DNA from: Argyresthia goedartella
Taxonomy: Eukaryota; Arthropoda; Insecta; Lepidoptera; Argyresthiidae
Direction of reading: 5' to 3'
Assembly (NCBI GenBank): GCA_949825045.1
Contig: OX463829.1
Span: 24,336,715 to 24,400,714, forward strand
Length of the DNA: 64,000 bases
Below, in pieces: positions 33,351 to 45,919 of this stretch. Each line of letters starts with the position of its first letter. Positions within the stretch are counted from its first letter, which is position 1. The position numbers were made by a program, and so were the translations under genes. The notes under the pieces were generated by a model. That model searched no databases, was not told where the DNA came from, and saw only the letters and a program-made list of their open reading frames with translations.

Positions 33351-34855
33351 TATAAAATTACCAAATACCAATAAAATATAATACTTAGTATAAAAATACA
33401 TATGATAAAAGAAATAGTAGATAAAATTAAAATAAACAAATAATAATAAACAGATAAATACAATTACTTATATATGTATACAATACATATGATGAAAGAG
33501 AAAGTAAGTGCTCTTTCAAGCGATTCTTAATCTTGGTTAAATGAATATAGCAATTTGCCTCGATCATTTAAAGTCAACGTTAGTAATCATTCACTAATCA
33601 CCATGACGATTTTGCGCATTTATCATACATGTCGTAATAAGCACAATCCCAGATGCTGTTAACCAACTAAAAGGATACCTCGCTACATTTACCTACTCAT
33701 GTGAACCTCATGATGAAATCGTGACGTCACGCGATTACTCAGAAAGCCTCGTCGAATCGATCACAAAATAATCGAGCACGATTTCGCACAGTTCTTGATA
33801 AGTAGTCAGCGATGTATCAGAGCGGTACTGCTTCTAATCCGCTATGTTTCCACATCACTAATCCTCGCATTTTGGATGCGGATGGCATTCCTTGTTGACT
33901 ACCACTTATTGTCTATTCCTGACACTGCAAAATAACCTTTATCGGATATAAGATAAAGGTCAGAGAGCGGCTATGTAGAACCTTTGCTGCTGCGTAATAG
34001 GTTATTCCGGTGACGCGGCAGAAATTTGGATAATGGTTTGGCGGAAGATGTAAGTTGCCTTAAAAAGCATGAAGAAGTAGCTCTTTAAGCTTGATTAACA
34101 CAAAATGCCTTTTCCTGATATAAATATGGACGAATTTCCCAATAATGCATCATTATTAGTGGAGCGATAAAAGAAGTAGCTATTCGAGTGATTGAATCGA
34201 CTAGTACGGAATTTATCTTTGTCGGTAAAAAATAAATGGGTTAATCGAAGCAGTGAGTTATCTATCGCTTAGAGCGGACTTGCGTTTAGTTGCTGAGTTG
34301 CTATGTCCGATATCGATGATTAGATTGTTATGGATTACGCTTCCCAGTTAAAATTGCATCCCCACAGAAAACACTACCAGATACCGAAGTATCTAAGGGA
34401 CTTCAAATTATTACAGTTTCTGTGCTTAACAGCTGCTCTTTAACTTCATTTACCTCTCTTATTCCGTGCCATAACAAAACAACTAACCATTTAACATCGT
34501 TTGCTCATTCCTCAAGTCCGCTAACTATTGTTTTGTTAATACCTACTAAGTAGGTACAACGTTTGTGGCAGATAACACGTCGTTTACATTCCTCTAAGTA
34601 GAGTCAAGATTGTCAAGGCTGACGTGCATTAAGTCTTCCGTATTTCGGAGTAAATAGTATTACGAGTTTATACTTATACATATACCTATATTTTCAATAG
34701 TATTGAGTTAAACCTTGTTGCCTTCGGAATCCAGTCCCAAGGGTGGCTGCGCTCGGTTGAAGAAAATTCGCGTACCTATACATGGTGCCACAAAATGGTG
34801 GAGTGATGTTAAAAGAAAGATCACTCTCCACAACTTTTCCTTGCCATGGAGTAAA
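33351..34855. other. Unassigned sequence
   Basis: No gene or repeat copy was recognised. The sequence is of mixed composition with no long open frame. Confidence 0.4.
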
Positions 34856-35299
34856 CTAAAAAAATAATACAAGAAAACCTCTCTCCAAATGTTTCCGGTG
34901 GAGACGCAAGTGTAGTTGATTAGATGAACCGCAGGTTCCTAATAACCGCTTTGAATAGGGAAATATTAAACTACACATCCAAAATATTGAGCCTTTTGAA
35001 TATGTATGTCTACACATTTTTGCCATACCCTGTAGTATGATTTCAATAGAATACCTCGAGGCGTCTCTGACGCGGGCACAAAGGCAATTTTTCCCCAATG
35101 AACGTAATATTGTCCATTTGAATTTTTCGCAATAAAGAGGTCGTCCCCTTCTGTTGGTCTTCGGTTTTTTGTCGCTATATTCAATGTTAAAATTATTGTT
35201 ATTTATAGTTATCAATATCCTTATCAGCATTTTGGGCATCTCGGGTTTATACACTTTGGTAGCACGATGAGGTCGGAAAGTGTTGATAAAAGTGACCAC
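34856..35299 (-). other. Overlapping open frames of unknown meaning
   Basis: A 147-codon frame on the - strand (34856-35299) overlaps a 72-codon frame in another register (34966-35184, residues GDDLFIAKNSNGQYYVHWGK). Neither has a domain I recognise, and there is no splice or promoter context. The length is the longest unexplained in the window outside mobile elements, but it is compatible with chance or with a decayed repeat. Confidence 0.2.
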
Positions 35300-35835
35300 A
35301 ATTATCTACTATACAATTTGTAATAGGCAATTACAATTAGGAAGCACGGAATCCACAACATCCGAAATATACTCCTCTTGTTCCTTAAACAGCATATTGT
35401 GAAATTATCTAATGTGTATTCCACGAATAAACGATATCAATTTCATCATCAGATATTTTATTGGACTATACAGATTTAAGTTCCCAATACAAGTCTCACC
35501 TCACATAACGTTTACCATCATCATGACATGACTCATTGATTGCCTCCATTCGTGGGGCTGCTGAGTCAGTGACAATCTCTTGTAAGCGGATGGTGGCAAC
35601 CTGTTGTGACTCAACCAAATAAGACGAAATAGCCACTGATACTTAAAAACATAAGTTTACAAACACAGGTGACGAATAATGAAGAGACTGTTGGTATTGT
35701 GATGAGATGAGGTACGCCATATACGAACTGGGTAAAATGAGAATAACAATAATAATTCGACGTAAATACGATTAGATCGTAGTGAGTTTAACCATTTTAG
35801 GTTGAAAATTCACGGTTGTACCTATATTCAACACG
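35300..35835. other. Unassigned sequence
   Basis: Nothing recognised. Confidence 0.35.
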
Positions 35836-36078
35836 GACCCGAATGGCCGAGTCGGCAGTGACCCTGCCTACGAAGCCAAGGGTCCCGGGTTCGAGTCTCG
35901 GTGGGGGAAAAACATTTGTTTGATGAGAACGGATGTTTGTACCCTAGTTATGCTTGTTTATCTATCGAAGTATAATATTTATCTATATAAGTATGTGTAT
36001 CGTTGTCTAGTAACCAAGATACAGGGAATCGTACTTTGGGGCTAGATCAATGTGTGTAAATAGTTTCCAAGGTATTAT
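35836..36078 (+). mobile_element. SINE-B, full-length-looking copy
   Basis: The head GACCCGAATGGCCGAGTCGG has B box GGTTCGAGTCTCGG at 35889-35902. The body has AGAACGGATGTTTGTACCCT, GTATCGTTGTCTAGTAACC and AAGGTATTATTA at the end. Copies at 10470 (-), 16068 (- fragment) and 63598 (+) define the family. Confidence 0.9.
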
Positions 36079-36504
36079 TATAGGTAGAATCACGCAGAGA
36101 TCCCGCGAGCATATTCAGCAAAATTTACAGAGTGTAAAAATCAATCCATAGATATATTTTTGCACCTAGCTCCATAGCAGTCCACTTTAGCTACATTACA
36201 TAGGACTCTACCGTATATGATGTGCCTCAGTTAGTATGGATGAACGAAGGCCGTCCATCTACGAGTATTATCACCATGTTCAGAATGGAAATTCGAGCCG
36301 TAATAAATTTATTTCAACATGGTAATGACTCTGGGTTCTAGTTTTGTCCTTTCCTTACCCAAATCCCTAAGGGGCTCGTTAAATGTTATGGAAAAGTGAT
36401 ACCCCTAGACTCGACTTACATATTGTTGCTGATGTCTGTGATAAATGTTCAGACCCGGACAAGGGTCGCTTCCTAGACGAAAACAATTTTGTGTGTTATT
36501 AATG
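36079..36504. other. Unassigned sequence
   Basis: Nothing recognised. Confidence 0.35.
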
Positions 36505-36665
36505 TTATTATTTCAATACACTTTATTGCACGGTAAATAATGAGTACAAACAAATGAACACTTATGCGCAAAGGCGAGCTTATCTCTAAAAAGAGATTTC
36601 TTCCAGCAAACCTAGGCAGGACAGGAAAGTCTATTGCTAGTAAGAGCAGTCTAGTGCACAATAAA
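36505..36665 (-). mobile_element. LINE-f 3' end
   Basis: TACACTTTATTGCACGGTAA, GCAAAGGCGAGCTTATCTCT and TTCCAGCAAACCTAGGCAGG. Nearly identical to 18150-18310 in the shared part. Confidence 0.75.
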
Positions 36666-38672
36666 TTAAATAACTACTTACTAACTAATACAATATAATA
36701 AAAGTTATATAATACATTTGTAACTGAATCAGATGTACTTTATTTAAAGAGCACTTTGCCAAAATTGTGTCTTTCAAAAGATATTGATCAATCATTCCCC
36801 AAATGTTATTTGCTTCCAAACAAGCATTAATACGAACTTCTAAGATTTGTGTCCAATTTGATCTGATTGTCCCTATTCTGACTCATAGATAGAAAGGTCT
36901 TTATAATAAGGAAACACCCGTGGGTGTTTCCTCTATTGAAGACAAAGTGTTCGTTGCTTTCAATTTCAGTAAAGTGAAGGAAGTAGGAGTGCAGACAGCT
37001 GTGTCGACAAATTGTTTAATTGGTGCTTGGAGTCTGCTCGCTTTGAATTAGCTGGCTAATCATACTATTTATTATTTTATTACATACAGACACAAACCTT
37101 CAGAGTTTATTAAAGGTCGAAATGTTACTATTTTTGTTACGATTATCTTTTTCTACTTATACCTTGAAAAACCATCTAAGTTGTTACGTACTAAGTTGTA
37201 GGGTACTATGTTGCTACTTAGTATTAAAGGCCCAAATATAATATATATAGAAGGATCAGGCTTATCGCTAAATGAAAATCGCGGGATGGACTGATAACTT
37301 TAGTCACGTTAGATATTGTGGGATATGAATGGACATATTTTCTGAAAAGTTGATAATTCTGCGGGTCGATCGCAACTCAGATGAAGGGAAACAAGATAAG
37401 ATTAGGCAGGGATAAATACCTACACCAAGAGTCCAAAACAGAAACATAAAAAGCAATAAATACTTAAATCTAAACATAACTTAAACTAAAAATAGTTTCG
37501 TTGTCAAGTATATATTTTGCGTGGGTAATCCATCCATCTTGTTAATTTACTTTTGTTTCATTTTCTTCCTCCGCTTCAATCTAATATTTGGATGAGCAGA
37601 TGGCACTTTGAAGTGAATTTGAATATGATGCATTTTTCCAGACAGACGCTATTGGTCTCTTTTAAATTAAAATATATAAATTAGATCGTTCCGTTGCTGA
37701 ATATTAATAATTCTGTGTGATAAGATTTTTACAACTACCATGTTCCATAATCAATGTATCTTTTTTAGGGTTTTTAATTCAAGTCCGTTGGTGCTTTTGT
37801 TTTCAGACCATATTATTTTGTTATAGGTAAAATATAAATTAAATTAATGAATTAAATAAATAATGAAATATAAATAAAAGCTGGATTTCATACCATTTTT
37901 AGTCGAAGCGGATCTTCTACTATACTCCTGTTTCTAAGGATATATAGAAGTTACATTGAGCTCATTCATTGGAGGCGTAGTAAGTGGTCTAAATTGACGC
38001 TAAAACAATTGAAACGGACCACTGCTGGCCTCGGTGTTAATTATCTGAACCCCTCTATTTTGTGTTTATTTTTTAAGTAATTGAAGAATATAATTCTTCT
38101 CACTGTTTAACTCTTTGTATTCTTTGACGACGACAACTGAGAAACGAACTCAAGATACCTATTATTATTTCATAATTGTTTTTAAAAATGTCTAATTTAA
38201 ACCTGTAAGGTGCAAAATTGTAGACGCCGGCTTAATTTTAATTTATGAAATTTAATTTATTTGTTTTATGAAAGCACACACATATGAGGATTTATTTTCT
38301 CAGAACACAATCACGTAATTATTTGTTGTTCTAAATAACCTGGGGGGTTACCACAACCTTTATGGCGATTCACATAAGGTTCAAAATAATAACATCACCA
38401 TGGCAACCTTTTCCATTCCAATACGCCATAATGGGCTTTATGTACCTAATACTATTATTTATTATTCTAAGCTAATTTCACGACTTGTTTAAAAACGGTT
38501 ATGATAATTTTGCGGATTAGTTTAGGTTCCTAAACTGAATCGGCTTATGACATTGTGGTAACGGAACCCGGGTTCAATTATCATGCTCAAAGCATGCCCA
38601 AAAATATTTTTTCATGCTCAATTATTACTGGAATATGGGTAATGGTTATGTTATTTAATATTTATAACAATT
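36666..38672. other. Unassigned sequence
   Basis: About 2 kb without a recognisable gene or repeat. A near-palindrome AGGAAACACCC/GGGTGTTTCCT with a 2-base centre sits at 36909-36932. Confidence 0.4.
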
Positions 38673-38872
38673 TTCATTTGTATACGGGCACATACTTTGC
38701 TACAGGCCCCACACTAGGATCCCACCCTGTGTCGTGGGAACCACAAACAGCGACGTCACACATATAAACATCCAAGACCTGGGGTTTTTTCTTCCTTCCT
38801 AGCCTGGATTCGAACCTAGACCTGCTGCTTGGGAGCCAAGCCTCCAACCGCAACGCCACAGAGGTCGTCGTG
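38673..38872 (-). mobile_element. SINE-A copy, variant head
   Basis: On the - strand: CTCTGTGGCGTTGCGGTTGG, B box GGTTCGAATCC and the SINE-A body GGTTCCCACGACACAGGG. The head differs from the 11727 copy between the A and B boxes (GCTTGGCTCCCAAGCAGC), so two head subfamilies exist. Confidence 0.85.
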
Positions 38873-39774
38873 TATCAAAGAATTCATTCGCAAGAACTTC
38901 ATTTATTTAGTGGACTAAGAAAAAGCCTCTACACTACAACCAGAAATGTTAGAAAACGCCTGAAAATCAGAGACATACAAAAATGTATGCGTACGATCCC
39001 GTCCCGATAAACCTGAAAAACCTACAGCCAAGTTAACAAATGAGGAATCCAAATGACTTACTATCAGTGACAAATTGCGGGCTATCGCCTGAACGATTGG
39101 ATTTTTGGCTGCGCGTGCGTATGATCCGAGTTTCACCGTGGAGCAATTTTCCGCATGAAAACTCGCCCAACGGACATGGGTGTGACTAAATGTTTTGTTG
39201 AATCGTTCCACCATATGCATCATGGAGGAAGCAACCATCCACTGAGAAATATACATATATACAGATGTTTGTTTTTAGGTTTGATGAAGGTTTACTTATA
39301 TAGGCATATACACACACAGAAAATGGTACTGACAGGCCCAACTATTAAAAAGCACAAGGAAATCGATACTTGTTTCAATTCGCTTTCTCATGGGACCTGC
39401 AGTAGTACCACATTAGCTTCCACGCCTCGGAAGTAGCAATCCAAGGGTATGGACTGTAAGAAGACTATTGCGGCAGTTATTTTGAAACCATTTACAGCTG
39501 CGAACAGCCCTAAACTGGAGCTTGCTTAGCTGGTCCGTATCTCATGACAAATAATGCACGAAATCACTTTGTTTGGACCGCTAAAGATTAGCCAAGACAA
39601 GATTCATAACCTTCTACTACTTCGCAACTAAATTTATGTTTTATAAGCACGACTGAAGAATGAAAGTGTGTATGTACGAAATACTTTCATACAAATATGT
39701 ATCGCAGAGATAGTACCTACCTTAGTGCGCTGGATCTAAAATCGTGCGTGTTTGAATTTCTTCTGAGAAGTTAA
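38873..39774. other. Unassigned sequence
   Basis: Opposing frames of 113 codons (38915-39256, -) and 93 codons (39155-39436, +) have no recognisable domain. No gene is called. Confidence 0.35.
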
Positions 39775-41710
39775 GTCAAAGTCAAGTCAAAGTTCTTTAT
39801 TACTTTAGATATTTACTTAAACTTAGCAAACGTCATTTTTTACCTCTTCTCTACATTGAACCACTGTATGAGAAGAAACTCCCACAGATTGATTTTTTCT
39901 AGATCTCTTTTAAAACTTGGTTGTGCTTAACTAATACAAATATTACAATATTAATTATTATGATTAATAGGCAGTAATAAATGCAATGCAAGGCAAGGTC
40001 TGTGTTGAGCTAGATTAACACTGCACAGTCCCGGCATTTAAATAATCTTGAACATTGTAATATCCCTTTTTCGACAAAGTCGATTATTTCTTAGGTTAAT
40101 ATTACAGCTATCGCTAAGTTTGGAAAATGTTGTAAGGTTTATATATATTATATATGTTGTAAGTGTTGTAGGTGTATATTTTCGAAAATAAATTGACTAG
40201 CTACAGTTAGTATGTCAATGTCTTTAAAAAGCACTCTTAAGGAGTATGTTCGTTTTCAATTATAAATTGCTAGCATTGCTCTATTCCGTAAAATAAAAAT
40301 AGTTTGAATATCCGCTGCTTTCCCCCATAACAAGATACCATATGATGTCATGTCATGTGGTATGTAGTAAACCTTTGTACTATGAAAGTAACTATAATAT
40401 ACTCGCCTAGATGAAGCCACATCCGGTCTTTGTCTGATGTTCATAACAGCGTAAAGCGAAAGTCGCAGAACTTAATTTACTAACTAATTTATCTGTGCGG
40501 GGTCCCCACTGCAATTTGCTATCAATAGTTATTCCAAGAAACTTCTTATCATTTACTACTTCTAACGTGTTGCTGTCTAACACTAAACTGGTCTCAACTT
40601 GCCTGACATTTGGAAGTGAGAATTTGATACACTTGGCCTTACCAGCGTTTAGCAATAAATTATTAACTGTAAACCAATTCAAGGTTAAAGACAATATACC
40701 ATTAACATCATCAAAATATTCTTTTTGTGTTTCAATTTTGAAGACCATTGAAGTATCATCAGTAAACAACACTATGTCAGTAAATTTCTCCACCTTGAAA
40801 GGCAGATCGTTAATATAAACCAGGAATAAGAAAGGGCCTAATATGGAACCTTATGGAACGTTAATTTTTACACCCGATCCATCAGATTTAACGCCTTTGA
40901 CTTCTGTCTTTTGAATTATATTGCTTAAATATGATCTGTTAATCTAACGCTTTACTTCTAACTCCGTAATTATTTAATTTCATTAATAGCGTATTATGAT
41001 CAACATAATAAAATGCATGTGACAAATCGCAAAAAAACTCCGATAGTATGTGCATCCGGACATGCTATCGAAGCAGGATCATCATAAGCATCCTGTGCGC
41101 ATCTCATCTCATATTTGTTCTGTCCCATGCACAATAAATATGACATATAAGGTTAAGACCTGCATCCGTAGTCGATTTACCCCTATTGAAACCATATTGT
41201 ACGGTTGGTGTGTGAGAGCATTTGATTGAGTTAATGTTTTCAAATATTTTACTTAGTGCTGGAAGAACGGATATTGGTCTGAAATTTTAAGGACCACCCT
41301 TGTCTCCCGACTTGAACATAGGTTTCAGTTTACTGTGTTTCATGAGGTCTGGGAAAGCTCCATCGTCAACATATTTGTTGAAAATATAGGCTAAACGTGA
41401 GGCTATAACTAGTATTACTGAACCAATTACTTTGACTGATATACCCCACAGGTCTTCAGTATTTTTTAAGTTAAATAATATAAACGTTTTGACAATGTCC
41501 TGGGGGTATACATGATTAAATTTTAATATACATCACTGACGCTAGTGTTGCTTTTTAATAAAGTCTCTGCTTCTTAGGGAGATGAATTTAGACGCTCTGC
41601 TGTGAGTAAGGGTACATTGCTGAAGAAAGTTTCGAAAGCTTGAGCAACCTCAGTGTTGGATTTAACAACATCATCACCTATCTTTAGGCAGAAATTATTG
41701 TTCCTCAGAG
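39775..41710 (-). mobile_element. LINE-a, long degenerate copy
   Basis: A - strand non-LTR retrotransposon remnant. From high to low coordinate: a pre-RT segment (residues KIGDDVVKSNTEVAQAFETF near 41620-41690), RT motifs broken by stops and frameshifts (41000-41350, YNVVLFT-type boxes), an open RT piece at 40407-40793, the C-terminal region, then a 3' untranslated part and a TTGAC-type tail (39777-39802). 5' end lost; not functional. Confidence 0.85.
40407..40793 (-). pseudogene. LINE-a reverse-transcriptase fragment
   Basis: About 128 open codons containing the catalytic box as FTDD, where FADD is usual, then NWFTVNNLLLNAGKAKCIKF and LGITIDSKLQWGP. This is the palm-to-thumb part of the reverse transcriptase. 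The A-to-T change in the catalytic box and breaks on both sides show a decayed copy. It most resembles LINE-d at 43274-44389. Confidence 0.8.
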
Positions 41711-41803
41711 TTCCTCAGAGCTGGCGATTATTGAAAACGAGAGCGAGAGATACCTAGAAGAAATTCTAAATGAACACGCTGGTCCATTTATTATAAATTA
41801 GTG

Positions 41804-41880
41804 CCGAGATATAGGACACCTATGTAGTGGGAACCAGAAAAAGCGATAACACAACATGTAAACTTCCGAGACCTGTAACT
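41804..41880 (-). mobile_element. SINE-A body fragment
   Basis: ATAGGACACCTATGTAGTGG and AGCGATAACACAACATGTAA, decayed - strand SINE-A body, ending in the GACCTG motif. Confidence 0.5.
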
Positions 41881-41959
41881 TGTATAGTGTTGAGTTGTGT
41901 TGAAGGAAGTGTATTTTCATGCGATAGAATGTTAAATTTACATAACTGATTGAATTTTG

Positions 41960-42275
41960 GAGATCTTGAAATTGCCATTTGAGCAATTTAATAACCATGA
42001 AAAAGCGTCTTTGTCGAAAAATGGATATTACAATGTTCAAGATTACTTAAATGACGGGACTGTATGGGGTTAATCTGGCTCAACACAGACCTTGCTGATA
42101 ATAATTTTGTAATTATGTGTTCTTGCTTATTAATTATCATAATGATATTGTAATACTAGTATTAGTTAAGCACAAGCAATTTTTAAAAGAGATCTAAAAA
42201 TCAATATGTGGGAGTTTCTACGCGCTCCTTCTCCCACAGTGTATATGTAAATATCTAAAGTAATACAGACAAAAA
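41960..42275 (+). mobile_element. LINE-a 3' end, opposite orientation
   Basis: TTTGTCGAAAAATGGATATT, AAGATTACTTAAATGACGGG and TCTCCCACAGTG match the 3' end of the neighbouring - strand LINE-a copy. A-rich tail at 42269-42282. Confidence 0.8.
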
Positions 42276-42523
42276 AAAACAAAAGTATGGTCCCGCTAGT
42301 TCGAACTAGGCATATTGACTCACGACGACGCGTCGTCGCGACGGTGGCCTATGCAGTGTGCTATGAGCTGTGTCATGTCATTGCTATGTTTGATTGTGTC
42401 CGGCTGAATACGTGCACAATACAAATATACAATAATACCCGTTGTTGCTCGTTGGCTGACTCCTTTATGAGGTGTAGGTGTATTGGTAGGCTATTGCACG
42501 CATTACCCATTGTACTGATACCT

Positions 42524-42675
42524 TTTGTGCTCATACTTGCAAATACAGTTAGAAACGGAACTAGCTAGGGTGGCCTAAGGTACAGCATTAGCTGCAACCG
42601 GCTGCCTATTAATTTGGTATGTAGGCCACCCCAGCTAGTTTCGTTTCTAGCTGTATTTGCAAGTATGAGCACAAA
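42524..42675. repeat. Long hairpin: 54-bp arms, 44-bp loop
   Basis: The left arm 42524-42577 and right arm 42622-42675 are inverted copies with three mismatches. Both contain CTCATACTTGCAAATACAG in one or the other direction. It may be the two ends of a very small palindromic MITE or a foldback element. Confidence 0.8.
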
Positions 42676-42792
42676 CCATGTTTAGTACAACAAACGATCC
42701 TGTCAATCACCAAGCTGGGACCCACGATACAAGTTAGATCTAGTTTGGAACTACAGTATTGTTAACTACGTGTTTGTTATGAATAATTTTTA

Positions 42793-42970
42793 GGGTCCCA
42801 TACACGAAGTTCACCAGACGGGACCCTATTACTAAGCCTCCGCTGTCCGTCCGTCCGTCCGTCTCATGAACCGTTACGGTAGAAAGTTGAAATTTTCTAA
42901 GTGTGTATTTCTGTTGCCGCTACAACAAATAATAACAAACTACTCGAGCTTTTGTAAATAAGCGGGGTCC
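42793..42970 (-). repeat. Repeat K, truncated inverted copy
   Basis: TAGGGTCCCATACACGAAG, GGGACCCTATTACTAAGCCT, a CCGT microsatellite (42847-42862) and GTTGCCGCTACAACAAATA. Confidence 0.75.
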
Positions 42971-43022
42971 CCATTCAAGAGACGTATTTTAACACCATAA
43001 CATGATTCAAACATGGTCGTAA

Positions 43023-44781
43023 ATCAAATCAAATCAAAATCAAATCAAAAATCATTTATTTCCATAGGATGTTGTTACATCACTTAGATCCGTCATCACA
43101 TTTTTTTGGGTGAGTTCACTAACACAATGGCGGAATCTGTGGAGAAGAGCTCACCGAAGAAACTCCACAGTCGTCGCATCTTTTGCGTTTCCTTTTTTAA
43201 ATAAAATATTGTCAAATTACAAAATGAATGCTAATTATATATCGAAACAGCCTGTTACCCAAACAATCTATTCTCATGGACATCTGTCCTCTAAGTAATC
43301 AGATATCCTATAGTAACCTTTTTTATACAATTTCTGTTTTATTATTATTTTAAACTTGTCTAAAGGTAAGTTTTTAATATCAGTAGGGACCTTATTGTAA
43401 TAGCGTATACAATTGCCTTTAAAAGAATTACTAAATTTATGTAGTCGGCTTACATAAGCAACCACCTTGTCTTTATTTCTAGTATTAAAATTGTGTATAT
43501 CACTGTACTTCTGAAAATTAGTTATATTTCTTTTTACATACACAAGATTGTCATAGATATATTGAGACACAAATGTCAGAATATTGATTTCTTTAAACTT
43601 TTCCATCAGTGACACTCTAGGCCCTAATCTATAAATTGCACGAACAGCCCGTTTCTGCAGAATAAATATACTATTAGCATTCGCAGCGTGACCCCAAAAT
43701 AAAATACCATAGGTCATTAGACTATGAAAGTAACTAAAGTAGACTAGTCTAGCGGTGTCTACGTCGGTAAGAGCTCTAATTTTTTTAACTGCGAACGCTG
43801 CTGAACTCAGTCTGTTCGACAATTTATTTATATGAGGATCCCATTGTAGTTTGGCGTCTAAAGTAATGCCCAAAAAGACAGTCGACTGCACAAGGTCCGA
43901 TCTCTGTCCTTTTATAAATATGTCTGTAGTTACCGGGTTCACATTGGGTAACACGAATTTAATACATTTAGTTTTCTTTTCATTAAGTAATAAATTGTTA
44001 ACAGTAAACCAGTTCACTATACTAGAGATAGCATTGTTTACCTCGTCATAATTTGATTGCTGTCTTTTAACTTTAAATATCAAAGAAGTATCATCGGCAA
44101 ACAATACTAACCCATGTTTTGCTTTAAAAAGGTGAGGTAAATCATTAATATATACTAAAAACAAGAAAGGACCAAGAATTGAACCTTGCGGTACGCCCAT
44201 ACTTATTGAAGACCCAGGTGATCTTTTCCCATTAACATCGACCATCTGAACCCTATCTGTTAGATATGACTCCAGAAGGCCAAGGGCCTGATCTTTTACA
44301 CCATAATGGCATAACTTCCTGACAAGAGTGTCATGATGGACGCAATCAAAAGCCTTGGATAGATCGCAGAAGACACATATTGCATCCATTGCGTCTTCCC
44401 AGGCATCAAAAATATTTTCGATTAGTTCAACACCAGCATCGGCTGTTGAACGACCCTTTGTGAAACCAAACTGAGCAATATGAATTAAATTATTGAGATA
44501 AAAATGACTTTGAAATTGATTAAGTATGAGTTTTCAAATATTTTGCTAAGCGTTGGTAGTATCGATATGGGTCTAAAATTGGTGGGGTCTGATGTACTAC
44601 CAGCTTTGAATAAAGGTATAACTTTACTTAGTTTCATCAAGTCAGGAAACACACCATTATCTATACATTGATTAAATATACAACAAAGGTGAGGTGCAAT
44701 ACAATCTACAATGGAACTAATAATTTTTACTGATATACCATGGGCGTCAGCTGTCTTTTTCATAAATTTCGTAGATTTCAC
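43023..44781 (-). mobile_element. LINE-d, best-preserved non-LTR retrotransposon
   Basis: A 5'-truncated Jockey/CR1-like element on the - strand, 1.76 kb. It begins within the segment before the RT fingers (44781), has one frameshift near 44523-44535, then a long open RT, an ORF stop at 43274 and a 3' untranslated part. It ends in a tail of AAATC units (43023-43055, GATTT on the element strand). Confidence 0.9.
43274..44484 (-). pseudogene. LINE-d ORF2: reverse transcriptase, C-terminal ~400 codons
   Basis: Open from about 44484 to the stop at 43274. In order: AQFGFTKGRST, FCDLSKAFDCVHHDTL (RT block with catalytic D), the GVPQGSILGPFLFLVYINDLP box, the FADD catalytic box near 44107, FTVNNLLLN, LGITLDAKLQWDPH, YGILFWGHA and the C-terminal HNFNTRNKDK and YYNKVP motifs. 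The protein is the polymerase of target-primed reverse transcription. The N-terminal endonuclease is absent because of 5' truncation. Residues before 44484 continue in another frame (44535-44781), so one indel separates them. There are few other lesions, so it is a comparatively young insertion. Confidence 0.9.
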
Positions 44782-44784
44782 GGC

Positions 44785-44870
44785 ACATCACATGGTTGTG
44801 GTGGCGCAATTGGTTCGATATCGGTTTCGCAATCTTAGTGTTCTGGGTTTGAATCTACGTTCAAACATGT
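44785..44870 (+). mobile_element. tRNA-like SINE head fragment
   Basis: GTGGTGGCGCAATTGGTTCG looks like an A-box region and TCTGGGTTTGAATCTAC a decayed B box. The acceptor stem does not pair, so it is not a working tRNA. Confidence 0.45.
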
Positions 44871-45919
44871 TTTTGTAAAAAAAATGTGCTAATATAGATC
44901 TTCTCTTAAACATTACAGGAAAAATATACAGAAATGTTTGGTTCAAGTAGTGGTAGGAAAATTTATTTCAATACTTAAGAAAAACTAACTTGAAATGCAC
45001 CGCAAGAAATTTTAATTCCATTGTGCAATGGTACGGACCCTTCTTGCGCGAGTCCGACTTGCACTTGACCGTTTATTTTTTGTGGGCCGTGTCGGTGGTT
45101 CGATTGTAGAGTTCGTTGTAGGTAGTTGCAGGCACACCGTTGTAAATCAGTGCCATATTTAGCCTTCGGTATCGCGGGACCCAGTCACTTTTCAAACACT
45201 AGATATTCGAGACTAAAGACAAATTCGCGCAACTTTCTGTCCTATTGTGGCGTCACCTATTAGGCGATCCACATACTAACATACAAGCGAACAAACAAAC
45301 GCAGCAGTTGACAAAAGTTGTCAACAGACGTGATCACGGATCGCAGAAACAATTGACAATCGATCCTGCATCGCATAAGAGAATTTTCTTCGGTTACTAA
45401 CTATATATAGAACGTCCAAGCATAAGATGTTGGACCAGTGGTCCCCAGGCGTCGTAGTAGCCTGGAGCGCGGAGATATCCCTTTTAGGGATCAAATAAAT
45501 ATCCACAGCCAACGCAGCCACCGGACCTTTTCTATATATCGACACCCTTGTCGCTTCACTAGCATCAAAGGGCCATTTTTATGCAGAACATATTTACTTA
45601 GATTACCACACTGTGCCATCAATATTCATGGCCAAAATTTGTTACCACTCATTTGAATGATTCACGACAAAAGCAAATATAAGAGGCAGTCAGTGACTTG
45701 GCCCAATAATTGCAGAGGTCATATTAGATTGGTCTTGTAACCTCTGTGACGTAACCCTCTGCATCGGAATTAATGGGCTGAAGTGGATCTGGGACCAGTT
45801 TTATGAGCAATATGGAGACAAATAAGTACCCATTAAAATACCATTCCATTTTTACCGGAATGTCTTTGTTTGTGATTTCTTAATAGCAATAGTCCAGTCC
45901 AAGTAAGTCCCAGCATGCC
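44871..45919. other. Unassigned; repeat K end at 45025-45080
   Basis: Bases 45025-45080 (TTGCGCGAGTCCGACTTGC, CTTGACCG) are a repeat K end on the - strand. Opposing 72-74-codon frames at 45321-45656 are not recognisable. Confidence 0.45.

Noticed and set aside
34856..35299. 147-codon gene on the - strand
   Set aside because: No recognisable domain, and two overlapping frames look equally plausible; kept only as an unexplained region.
43851..44051. Open frame opposite LINE-d
   Set aside because: Antisense of the reverse-transcriptase ORF.
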